Assembly: GCA_036012125.1 (NCBI GenBank)
Contig: DASCOS010000020.1
Coordinates: 62,001-126,000 of the forward strand
DNA: 64,000 bases
Reading direction: 5' to 3'
Origin: Vicinamibacterales bacterium
Lineage (GTDB): Bacteria; Acidobacteriota; Vicinamibacteria; Vicinamibacterales; UBA823
Shown: one piece after another, positions 34,885 to 42,696 of the stretch
How positions within the stretch are numbered: position 1 is the stretch's first letter
How the letters are laid out: each line of letters starts with the position of its first letter
Notes under the pieces: generated by a model
Databases searched by the model: none
The model's input: the letters and a program-made list of their open reading frames with translations, nothing else
Told to the model about the DNA's origin: nothing
Position numbers and translations under genes: made by a program

Positions 34885-35562
34885 TCAAGAGACGGCAAGC
34901 CAGTAAATACCGAGAAGAATCGAAGCCGCGGCCGTTACCCCTGCAGCAATACGGCTCACGCCGAGCAGGATACGACTGGACATCAGTTGTGCCAGCAACA
35001 TTCCGAACGAGCACATCGCCAGTACAATTCCCATGGTAAAGATCGTGACGAACCCAAGTAGGGCTAGGAATGACCCCTTCTCCGCCTCAGCAGCAGAGAA
35101 CGACGTTAAGAGTGTCAGGGCCCGCAGACCACTAACTGCAAAGATCGCGCCTAGTGCCGTTGGAATATAGGAATGCAAAGCGTGGGTCGAACGTTGATTC
35201 TGACTGCCAAAACTCAGATGCCTAGCAAGATTCGATGAGTGAACATGAGCGGGTGTGTAGACTTCACGATTTATCAACACCCAAAACCCCATCCCACCCA
35301 ACACCACGAGTAGCCAACCGCTGACCAACTCCCCTCCTCGCTCTAGCACAACGGGTACCTGCCAACCAAACAGTAAGACGGCTGCAGCACTGGCACCCAG
35401 AACTACCGCGTGACCGCACGCGAACCTTAGGGCCACCCTGAAGGCTTTCCCCCTTACTTGATCATCACGGCCATGGGCTGAAAGAGCGGCAATGGCCATT
35501 AGGTGGTCAGCGCCGAGGCCATGCACAAATCCAAGCAGGAAAGCAGATGACGCTAAGAGCAC
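34885..35562 (-). CDS. HX4DH-type metal transporter-like membrane protein (NiCoT/RcnA/UreH superfamily)
   Basis: 225 aa with about six hydrophobic helices. Helix 1 carries FLLGFVHGLGADHLMAI, in which HGLGADH fits the HX4DH nickel/cobalt signature, and helix 2 has RFACGHAVVLGAS, a GH-type second metal motif. A His-containing loop (TPAHVHSSN) lies between the halves. The GTG start is supported by AAGG 8 nt upstream. It follows the selenoprotein-like redoxin by 34 bp and is probably co-transcribed with it. Metal identity and direction of transport are not known; a CcdA-like electron carrier was considered but the paired cysteines are absent. Confidence 0.7.
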   Translation of the reverse strand: MLLASSAFLLGFVHGLGADHLMAIAALSAHGRDDQVRGKAFRVALRFACGHAVVLGASAAAVLLFGWQVPVVLERGGELVSGWLLVVLGGMGFWVLINREVYTPAHVHSSNLARHLSFGSQNQRSTHALHSYIPTALGAIFAVSGLRALTLLTSFSAAEAEKGSFLALLGFVTIFTMGIVLAMCSFGMLLAQLMSSRILLGVSRIAAGVTAAASILLGIYWLAVS

Positions 35563-35596
35563 ACAGGACGCCTTCTCCGAGTTCCTCGGTGCTCCA

Positions 35597-36667
35597 TCAA
35601 TCTATTATCGAGCGAAGGGCAAGCGTCCAACTAACAGGTAAGACCACAGGGTTGTAGCAGATTACGTCGTCACACGCCTGGTACTCAAACACGCCATCGA
35701 TGATCAGCGACCCACCATCCACCGCACGCTGTCGAATCTCTGGCACGGTCGGAATTGTGATGTCCTGTGCGATCCGAAACGGCTGCTGATAGACCTCTAC
35801 CCGCTCGTCGAGCGGCTCAAAGTGATAAATCTCCGACTCGGGATAAATGATGGGGTGGGTAACTAGCCCTTCCTTAGGATTTATTCGAAGAGTAATCACC
35901 TGATACGAATGACTACCTGGCGCGTAGACGTGAATGCCAAATTTCGGTGTCACGTCGAGGACAACCGAGAACCTGTTGCCGGGCGCAACGATGCGATCGG
36001 TCGGATAGGCCACAGCCTCAAGATGGTCGGTCGTCAGCCTTATCCCGTCGACCCCAGTGCCTCTGAGCGGATTGCCGAGTTTAACGGCGATACTCGACAC
36101 GGTATTTCGCGGTTGATACCCTTGCTCGAAAAACCGCCCAAGAACCCGACCGTTGGAATCAAGAATGAACGTGCCCGGGTGTGGAATACCGTAAACACGA
36201 CTTGCCGCCTCGACTGACTCGTTAAGAAGACCGTAGCGTTTAATGACTGCCGAACCAACGTCCGATAGCATCGAAAATTCCAGTCCTTGGCGATCGACGT
36301 AGGCTTGTTGTATCTCAACAGGGTCGTAAGTGATCACGGCCAACTCCAGTCCGGCCGCTCGCAAGTCCTGATACCGACTTTGCAGCTCAACGAGCTGCGT
36401 CTTGCACCACGGTCACCAATCCGCCGAACGACTGAAGACTAGCATCAACCCTCGTGGCCCGTAGAGTGACTCAAGGGTGCGCGTTTCACCCCGATGGTCC
36501 AGTAGCGTAAAATCCGGTACGGCTTCACCGACCTGCGGACCCAGTTCGCTTGGATTAAAGGTGTTAGGCTGAGCCCATACCATTTTCGATAGACCTAGGC
36601 ACCCGGTAAGAACCAGCGTTATCACCAACGTCTGATTCACGATCCTAGCGCTCTGAAGCCTATCCAT
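35597..36667 (-). CDS. Predicted selenoprotein: redoxin (UPWC active site) fused to a DsbD-N-like domain
   Basis: One frame of 357 codons is broken only by a TGA at 36415-36413, codon 85. Around it the protein reads LVFSRSADW-[TGA]-PWCKTQLVELQ, so the TGA replaces the first Cys of a CPxC peroxiredoxin/thioredoxin site; the second is Cys88. Homology continues past it without a break in frame (PGTFILDSNGRVLGRFFEQGY). Residues 1-33 form a signal peptide with a lipobox-like LTGC at Cys23. Residues about 215-356 resemble the N-terminal domain of DsbD, with the pair C332-C337 in YQACDDVICYNP. A SECIS-like hairpin follows the TGA. Inferred role: envelope thiol/peroxide reduction using Sec85. A sequencing error or a truncated pseudogene is the alternative. 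Confidence 0.82.
36376..36401 (-). promoter_or_regulatory. Candidate bacterial SECIS element
   Basis: Downstream of the TGA, the mRNA folds into a perfect 7-bp stem, GCAGCTC (36398-36392) with GAGCTGC (36388-36382), closed by a three-base GTT loop. An outer GAC/GTC pairing (36401-36399 with 36378-36376) extends it across an AAA bulge. The G of the loop lies 21 nt after the TGA. Known bacterial SECIS elements lie inside the coding region with the loop roughly 16-37 nt past UGA and a GU in the loop, so this fits. SelB recognition is inferred. Confidence 0.7.
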
Positions 36668-36755
36668 TGCTAGCTCAGTTATGTGAAAACACCTTTGACC
36701 AGAACAGTTTGATCACATCAAACAAGCCATAAGCCCGTTAAGAAACGACGGCAGA

Positions 36756-38384
36756 TTATAACGCAGGAGTTTTCCCACCCAGGTGGAACAAGTGTTCAAT
36801 CTTCGTCGCCAAGGTATCAAGTTCGTGAGGACTGGCTACCGCCGCAACATACCGGTCTGGGCGGACGAGCAGCACTTCACCGGTATGCTGCCGGACAACC
36901 TCGCGAAACCGGTCATCGATGAGCCTCAGCCACGCACCACCCAATGGTCGTTGAACGGTCGAAAATAGATGGATTACATTTACGCCTAACACTTGCCAAT
37001 AGGCGTGGCGGAGCGTACTGGCTAGATCTAGGCCAGGGCAATCCACCGCAATGAGTGCAAATCCGTACCCAAGATGGCAATCCAGGAGAGCCGTCGCTCC
37101 AGTCGAGTCCTGCACCTGAGGCTGCGGAATCATCCTACCCACCCAAGTGGGCGTCGAACGGGACGCATCGTGCACGACTAGTCCTGCCCCAATCCTTGCG
37201 CGTGGAATGTACTTCATCTCGGTGATATATCCACGGGTGGGCGGAACTCGCGAAAGAACCCAAAACAGCAGGTCCCGAAAAAATGCTAATACGGCAGATC
37301 GTGTGTTAACGATTCGACCAAGTAGCACTGAAATGTTGATCGTCGCTTGGGCGTGAGCTAGACGTTCGGTCTCGTAGGTATCAAGTGTCGCCATCGACGT
37401 GACACCCTGAAAAACGGCAACCAGCTTCCAGCAAAGATTTGATGCATCGCGGTGCCCAGAGTTCATCCCTGACGCACCGAAGGGCGGCATCAAATGGGCG
37501 GCGTCACCTAGTAGAAATACGCGCCCCTTCCGCATCGTTCGAACACACAGTGCATGAAAGGTATATACCGCTCGCCGACAGATCTCTAGATTGTCAAAGT
37601 TCCGGAATGGAGCGAACAGTCGGCGGAGTGAGCGATCCTCGAGCATCGTCTCCGGGTCTTCACCCGGCAGCAGCATAAACTCAAATCGCCGACCGTGGAA
37701 TGGCGCTGGAATACTGTCCGTTGGACGCTTGGGATTTGCGAAGTATTTCGAAAATGGACTCGCATCACTGTCATTGAGTACATCAACCACCACCCATGGC
37801 TGCTTGTATGAGCGACCCTCCATCTGAATTCCTAATAGCTTTCGAACCAAACTCTTCCCACCATCACACCCGAGGACATAGTCAGCGTGGATTTCTTGTC
37901 GCACTCCGTTGTCATTCAGAATCCCGGCGACCACCACTTCCCCTCGATCAACCAAGTCAAGCAAGGGCTCCCCAAACTGAACCGTTACCGCCGCGAACCG
38001 CCTAGCGCCCCGAACCAGTATCCGTTCCAGTTCTGGTTGCCAAATGGCCGACCGGTTTCCATAGCCGTTTTTGGTGATAAAACCCCTGACTCGCGTGATG
38101 CAAAATCCAAAGCGAGAGAAGTAAGTGACGCCAGCCGCCGACACACAGTGCTCTGCGATTTCACCGGCGAGCCCAACCGTATCGAGTGTGCGAAAGAACT
38201 CGTCATCGATGTAGATCCCTTTCGGAATATCTGAAGTGGAACTATTTCGCTCAACAACGATCGTGCGAATTCCCGCTAGCCCAAGGATGTTGGCCGCGAT
38301 GAGGCCGGTGGGCCCTGCACCGACGATGAGTACTTGAGTTACTTTTGAGGGCACGCTGTAATGACTAGCCATTAGGGCGTTCAA
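36756..38384 (-). CDS. MhpA-like FAD-dependent aromatic hydroxylase
   Basis: Class A flavoprotein monooxygenase, 542 aa, predicted to ortho-hydroxylate a phenolic substrate using NAD(P)H and O2. FAD motif VLIVGAGPTGLIAANILGLAG with ERN at the end of the Rossmann unit, the DG motif YVLGCDGGKSLVRKLLG, and GDAAHLMPPFGASGMNSGHRD are intact. The overall pattern resembles 3-(3-hydroxyphenyl)propionate / 3-hydroxycinnamate hydroxylase. A thioredoxin-like C-terminal region follows (about residues 410-530). Its ATG overlaps the hisC-like stop by four bases (ATGA). Last gene of the catabolic operon. The exact substrate is inferred only by context. Confidence 0.85.
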   Translation of the reverse strand: MNALMASHYSVPSKVTQVLIVGAGPTGLIAANILGLAGIRTIVVERNSSTSDIPKGIYIDDEFFRTLDTVGLAGEIAEHCVSAAGVTYFSRFGFCITRVRGFITKNGYGNRSAIWQPELERILVRGARRFAAVTVQFGEPLLDLVDRGEVVVAGILNDNGVRQEIHADYVLGCDGGKSLVRKLLGIQMEGRSYKQPWVVVDVLNDSDASPFSKYFANPKRPTDSIPAPFHGRRFEFMLLPGEDPETMLEDRSLRRLFAPFRNFDNLEICRRAVYTFHALCVRTMRKGRVFLLGDAAHLMPPFGASGMNSGHRDASNLCWKLVAVFQGVTSMATLDTYETERLAHAQATINISVLLGRIVNTRSAVLAFFRDLLFWVLSRVPPTRGYITEMKYIPRARIGAGLVVHDASRSTPTWVGRMIPQPQVQDSTGATALLDCHLGYGFALIAVDCPGLDLASTLRHAYWQVLGVNVIHLFSTVQRPLGGAWLRLIDDRFREVVRQHTGEVLLVRPDRYVAAVASPHELDTLATKIEHLFHLGGKTPAL

Positions 38385-39511
38385 CGGTTGAGGTTGTTCT
38401 TACCCACGCCATTCGGCGCGACACTATGGACGAACGCTGAGAATCCATCGATGAGCTTCTCGTTCTCTCTGTCTAGACCGACAGTAATCCGCAAATAATT
38501 ATCGAGGCCGTAGGCATCCAGCGGTCTGACAAGTATGTTGCGGCTAGTCAGAAACTCCATGGCTGAGCGAGCCAGACCGCTGCCTGGCTCGCTCACTCGG
38601 CATGTGTTGAAATTTGTTGCGCTTGGCAGTGGCGGCATGCCTAAATCGCGCATTTGTTCAGCCACCCAGTCACGGGCCTTCGTGTTGTGCCCGATGACGG
38701 CCCGAAGGTGTGCCTCGTCCTGTAGAGCCGCCACACCCGCCGCCTGAGCTGCCCCACTCACCGGAAACGGTAGCCGCGCACGGTTGAAGGTCTCAGTAAC
38801 ACGCTCAGGACCATAGGCCCAGCCCACTCGGACTCCGGCTAGCCCATAGGCCTTGGAGAAGGTTCGCGTCATGACAACATTCTCGGCTCGTCCAACGAGG
38901 GTTTCTCCGGAAGAATAGTCTGCGCTCTCAACGAACTCTGCGTAGGCTGAGTCAATGACAAGTAATACTGTACCTGGCAACCCGTCCCATAACCGTTCCA
39001 ACTCGCCAGTGGATATGTAAGTACCAGTTGGATTGTTCGGGTTGGCCAACAGCACCACTTTTGTTCGGTCGGTAACCGACGCAAGAAGCGCGTCCACAGA
39101 GGTAGTGTGCTTATTTTCCCTAGCCGACACTGGCGTGGCGCCACACGAAATCGCACTCAACTTGAATCGGAGAAATCCATTTTCGCTAAAAACAACCTCG
39201 TCACCAGGTCCAGCGTATAGAAGTGTTAACGCGTGCACGACTTGGTCGGAGCCATTGCCGCAAACGATCTGCGTTACCTCAAGCCCGTGCCGCTCGGCCA
39301 GTGCGTGCCTGAGGTCGAGACAGCCAGTATCAGGATAGAGACGTAAAGTCTCGGCGTACTCACGATACGTGCGTAATGCCTCTGGGCTCGGCCCGAGTGC
39401 GGATTCGTTCGATGACAGTTTAATTACCGGCTCTTTACCCGTACCCTGAGTAGCGCCAGGCACATAAAGAGGCAACGCCGCAATCTCAGGCCTAGGCTCC
39501 GGTCCTCTCAT
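38381..39511 (-). CDS. HisC-like class I/II aminotransferase (histidinol-phosphate or aromatic amino acid)
   Basis: PLP fold type I enzyme, 376 aa. IKLSSNESALGPSP is the N-terminal HisC signature; LLANPNNPTGTYIS is the cofactor-binding loop, and TRTFSKAYGLAGVRVGWA contains the Schiff-base lysine. The Shine-Dalgarno AAGGGGAG is strong. No other histidine-biosynthesis gene is nearby, and the gene overlaps the aromatic hydroxylase, so I favour an aromatic aminotransferase (for example phenylalanine/tyrosine to arylpyruvate) over a dedicated histidine pathway role. Sequence alone does not settle this. Confidence 0.85.
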   Translation of the reverse strand: MRGPEPRPEIAALPLYVPGATQGTGKEPVIKLSSNESALGPSPEALRTYREYAETLRLYPDTGCLDLRHALAERHGLEVTQIVCGNGSDQVVHALTLLYAGPGDEVVFSENGFLRFKLSAISCGATPVSARENKHTTSVDALLASVTDRTKVVLLANPNNPTGTYISTGELERLWDGLPGTVLLVIDSAYAEFVESADYSSGETLVGRAENVVMTRTFSKAYGLAGVRVGWAYGPERVTETFNRARLPFPVSGAAQAAGVAALQDEAHLRAVIGHNTKARDWVAEQMRDLGMPPLPSATNFNTCRVSEPGSGLARSAMEFLTSRNILVRPLDAYGLDNYLRITVGLDRENEKLIDGFSAFVHSVAPNGVGKNNLNR

Positions 39512-39562
39512 AGACCTCTCCCCTTAAACTTGCTATCGTTCTTGCGTAATTCGATCAAACAC

Positions 39563-40477
39563 CTATTCCTTAGCTTGATGCTTCAGAGCACCGTACGCCG
39601 CACTATGAAAAGGCACGTCTATCCCAAGCAGGTGTCCAAGCCGCACAACCGTACCGCTGAGATGCTCAATCTCCAGTCGCCGACCAGCGCGTAAATCAAG
39701 CAACGTCGACGGCACTGACTCAGCAGCCATCTCATCCACAATTGACAAGGAGCGGTCAACGATATCTGGCTCAAGCTTTACTCCGTGTGCGCGTGCGACT
39801 GCAGCTGTTTCCCGCATGCCACGTTTGAGCATCGCCCGGTAATCCGGATCGACACGGAGTGGGCCTGTCGCTAAATCGGCAAGACAGGAGGCCGCACTCA
39901 TCACTGAAAATAAAACAAACTTACTCCACAGTGCAGCATCAATATCATCGGCGACCTGTGCATCCACTCCGCTGGACCGAAATACACCAGAGATTTCGGC
40001 GGACAGTTCCTGTCCTAAATCGTCCCGACCGCCTATACGTAAACGTGCGAGAGTACCCACATGCATCACTTTGCCAGGCTCAGTGAGCATCGTATTGCCA
40101 TAAACCACCGCGCCAAGCAGATGACCTCGGGTTAATAACGGCGTCAAGCGATCGACCGCATCCACGCCGTTCTGAGTACATAACACAGCAGTGTCATCAT
40201 GCAGGAGTGGCGTGAGAGAGGTAGCAACGGCCTCTAAATCGTAGGCCTTGACGCACAACAAAACAACATCTACAGGACCAATAGCCTCGGGGAGGTCTGT
40301 TGTTTTGAGGTCGTGGAGGGAAACGTCGCCCAGTGCACTCTCGATCGAGAGTCCGTGTGCAAGTAGCGCCTGAAGACTCGTCCCGCGCGCGAGGAACGAT
40401 ACATCACAATTATCAGCGGCTAAGCGACCACCGTAGTAGCCTCCGACACCCCCGACGCCCACGACAGCGAACTTCAT
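39563..40477 (-). CDS. PanE/ApbA-type ketopantoate reductase-like dehydrogenase
   Basis: NADPH-dependent 2-oxoacid reductase fold, 304 aa. It starts MKFAVVGVGGVGGYYGGRLA, a classic GxGxxG Rossmann motif, with VLLCVKAYDLE and CTQNGVDAVDRL following. The helical C-terminal domain has the catalytic-lysine region ALWSKFVLFSVMSAASCL and the closing PSTLLDLRAGRRLEIEHLSG. True ketopantoate reductase is possible, but the position between a dioxygenase-like gene and an aminotransferase suggests action on a catabolic 2-oxoacid. Confidence 0.85.
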   Translation of the reverse strand: MKFAVVGVGGVGGYYGGRLAADNCDVSFLARGTSLQALLAHGLSIESALGDVSLHDLKTTDLPEAIGPVDVVLLCVKAYDLEAVATSLTPLLHDDTAVLCTQNGVDAVDRLTPLLTRGHLLGAVVYGNTMLTEPGKVMHVGTLARLRIGGRDDLGQELSAEISGVFRSSGVDAQVADDIDAALWSKFVLFSVMSAASCLADLATGPLRVDPDYRAMLKRGMRETAAVARAHGVKLEPDIVDRSLSIVDEMAAESVPSTLLDLRAGRRLEIEHLSGTVVRLGHLLGIDVPFHSAAYGALKHQAKE

Positions 40478-40487
40478 GGTGCTAAAG

Positions 40488-41048
40488 CTAGGCTTCCGAT
40501 GCCAATTTGCGCTTCAGCTCCGCTTCAAACTCTTCACGCGGCATGAAGCCAGGATCATCCTTGATCGCTTCTAGCGTGGTCTTCAAAATGTCTTCGTCAG
40601 GCATTTCAAGGTTTAGTTCATCGCCATGCGGCTGCGGGACATGCCAAGGTGAGTCGAGATATACCTCAATACGGTTGCCTTCTGGATCACGAAAATAGAT
40701 TGACCATGCGTTTCCATGACTAATCCCGATGAAATCGCTGACGCCTTCCGCTTGGACACGGCGATTCATCTCACGCAATTCCTCAAGCGATGCCACCTCG
40801 AAGGACATCTGGTTAATGACGCTGTAATCAGCGTCCTCCGGGCGTCCAGTCGCCAACACAAATTGATGGTGAGCATCTGGACGGCTACTCAGAAATACGA
40901 GGTCGATGGGAAATCTGAACGCTTTACCACGGTCTGTAACAACCAGTCCCATAACGCGCGTGTAGAAATCTTCCATACGAGACAAATCTTGGACGTGGAT
41001 CCCGATATGACTCAAGATCGGCCGCACCGGTGGTTTCAAGGAAGTCAT
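40488..41048 (-). CDS. VOC-superfamily protein, extradiol-dioxygenase-like
   Basis: 186 aa with one glyoxalase/bleomycin-resistance/dioxygenase fold. Potential metal ligands are His in ILSHIGIHVQDL, His in DAHHQFVLATG and Glu in GNRIEVYLDSPW, giving the 2-His-1-Glu facial triad expected of an Fe(II) extradiol enzyme. Other VOC functions (isomerase, lyase) remain possible. The C-terminal 40 residues are acidic and helical. Its ATG abuts the stop of the FAH-family gene with no gap. In this operon ring cleavage of a catechol is a reasonable inference. Confidence 0.8.
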   Translation of the reverse strand: MTSLKPPVRPILSHIGIHVQDLSRMEDFYTRVMGLVVTDRGKAFRFPIDLVFLSSRPDAHHQFVLATGRPEDADYSVINQMSFEVASLEELREMNRRVQAEGVSDFIGISHGNAWSIYFRDPEGNRIEVYLDSPWHVPQPHGDELNLEMPDEDILKTTLEAIKDDPGFMPREEFEAELKRKLASEA

Positions 41049-41900
41049 TTATGGTGCTCGCGCGATGTCGTGCACAAGTGTCCCAACCTTCTCAATCACA
41101 ATTTCAACAACATCACCAACCTTCATGAAGACGGGTGGATTCCGCTTAAATCCAACACCGCCAGGCGTTCCAGTGACAATCACGTCACCCGGTTCAAGCG
41201 TGGTCCATGTCGAACAGTACTCAATCAACTCAGCAACCGAGAACACCATGTCTCTCGTATTACCCTGCTGCATCACATTACCATTCAGTCGAGTTGATAA
41301 ATCCAAGACCTGTGGGTCTGGAATCTCATCAGCAGTCACCAACCACGGCCCGAATCCCCCAGTGAAGTTAAAGTTTTTTCCTGCGGTAATCTGTCGGGTA
41401 TGACGCTGCCAGTCTCGCACACTACCATCGAGGTAACACGAATAGCCAGCAACGTGCTGCAAGGCTGAAGCTGCCGAAATCGCGTGGCCGCCTTTACCGA
41501 TGATCGCAGCGAGCTCGCACTCGAAATCGAGATTGTCAGACACCTTCGGCATGATCACAGGCTGCCGATGACCAACCTGAGATGCTGCTACTCGGATAAA
41601 CCATGCGGGATTCGCAGTCTTATCTCGACCAGTTTCAGCAATGTGATCGTCGTAGTTCAGCGCAACAGCCAAGATTTTGTCTGGATTAGGAATAACTGGA
41701 AGAAATGAAATATCCGAAAGCGAGTAATCCCCGGCCTGCCCTTCTATCGCAAGCCGAACCTCGTCAAGCGCATTCAACCTCAATACCTCTCTTATCGTTC
41801 GATGCGTCTTCGGTAGACGTGTTTGCAGATCAACCACTGAGTCGCCAACCACGGCGCCATAACTCTCTCGACCATCCTTACGATACGAAACCAACTTCAT
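41049..41900 (-). CDS. Fumarylacetoacetate hydrolase-family protein
   Basis: Metal-dependent C-C bond hydrolase or hydratase fold, 283 aa. The metal site shows as NLDFECELAAIIGKGG (E-x-E) and SVRDWQ (Asp). Catalytic-site TGTPGGVGFKRNPP and KVGDVVEIVIEKVG close the fold. Start ATG 41900 has AGGAG about 8 nt upstream. Relatives cleave ring-fission products of aromatic degradation or decarboxylate oxaloacetate-like acids. Position between the DUF1185 and VOC genes supports the former. Exact reaction unknown. Confidence 0.88.
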   Translation of the reverse strand: MKLVSYRKDGRESYGAVVGDSVVDLQTRLPKTHRTIREVLRLNALDEVRLAIEGQAGDYSLSDISFLPVIPNPDKILAVALNYDDHIAETGRDKTANPAWFIRVAASQVGHRQPVIMPKVSDNLDFECELAAIIGKGGHAISAASALQHVAGYSCYLDGSVRDWQRHTRQITAGKNFNFTGGFGPWLVTADEIPDPQVLDLSTRLNGNVMQQGNTRDMVFSVAELIEYCSTWTTLEPGDVIVTGTPGGVGFKRNPPVFMKVGDVVEIVIEKVGTLVHDIARAP

Positions 41901-42025
41901 CCTGAAATTCTCCTAACTCGAACCAACACCATCTTGACCACCGCATCTGAGGCAGCCCACACCCACTCCATTGTATACGCTGTGTTACCGTGTTCGCCTT
42001 GGCAGTGACCGTTCGGAGGTCTACC

Positions 42026-42604
42026 CTAGCGAAGACCGTCTTCGCCGATAACTTCAGACGAAGCGAGGCCGCCGATCCGAGCATGGATTCTAGGACCCGT
42101 TGACATCGCAAGAGCGTAGAGAATTTCGTCAGCGCGAGGGCCGTCGTGAACACCGACTTCAATAGAACTCATATGACTCCGAACGTAGGCCGCTTGCACA
42201 TGGCCAAGCGGAATCATCAACCGGGCACCGATCGAACCAAGTGCTTTAGAGGAGGGCACTACGGCCTTCGTCCCCCCCAACACTTCACGCATGCCCCAGC
42301 CACCGGGCTCATGCCAAAGCGCCCCGTGCTCAAGCTCGCCATTGGCGCCGACAATGGCACCTTTACCATAGGCCTCAACGGCTGATGCCTCAATCGCCAG
42401 CGCGGCGACAAGGTCCGTTGCTAACTGTTTGCCGAGTGGCTTCAATTCGGCCATTATCGGTAGGAGATTTGGCTCAAAATGTCCGGCAAAGGGATTCTTT
42501 ATTATCGCGGCGACCGTGCCCACTCGAAGCGGCGGTGTCACTACCGGTCCACCCTCATGTTGAATTGTCTCCACCGTCACAAGCGTTTTCCGAATGTTAA
42601 TCAT
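42026..42604 (-). CDS. DUF1185 'amino acid synthesis' family protein
   Basis: 192 aa. The sequence MINIRKTLVTVETIQHEGG, VAAIIKNPFAG and AVEAYGKGAIVGANGELEHG matches the DUF1185 family, named from general annotation but without a proven reaction. GGWGMREVLGG and ALGSIGARLMIPLGHVQAAYVRSH are also conserved. GAGGAG lies upstream of the ATG. First gene of the minus-strand catabolic run, 125 bp before the FAH-family gene. DUF1185 genes often occur with aromatic or amide hydrolase genes; I cannot name the activity. Confidence 0.82.
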   Translation of the reverse strand: MINIRKTLVTVETIQHEGGPVVTPPLRVGTVAAIIKNPFAGHFEPNLLPIMAELKPLGKQLATDLVAALAIEASAVEAYGKGAIVGANGELEHGALWHEPGGWGMREVLGGTKAVVPSSKALGSIGARLMIPLGHVQAAYVRSHMSSIEVGVHDGPRADEILYALAMSTGPRIHARIGGLASSEVIGEDGLR

Positions 42605-42696
42605 GGCTATTTCATCTCCTCGAACCCAGCCGATGCATCAGCATCTGGTAACACATCTTTAAGTTACAACATCAACTTCTCAGAAAGGACCGTTTA

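Noticed and set aside
36365-36412. Reading the redoxin as two separate genes (36413-36667 and 35597-36364)
   Set aside because: The second half has no credible start or Shine-Dalgarno and would lack half its active site; the frame and homology continue through the TGA.
38381-39511. Evidence of a histidine biosynthesis operon
   Set aside because: Only a HisC-like gene is present and it overlaps an aromatic hydroxylase gene; no other his gene is in the window except hisS, which is a tRNA synthetase.
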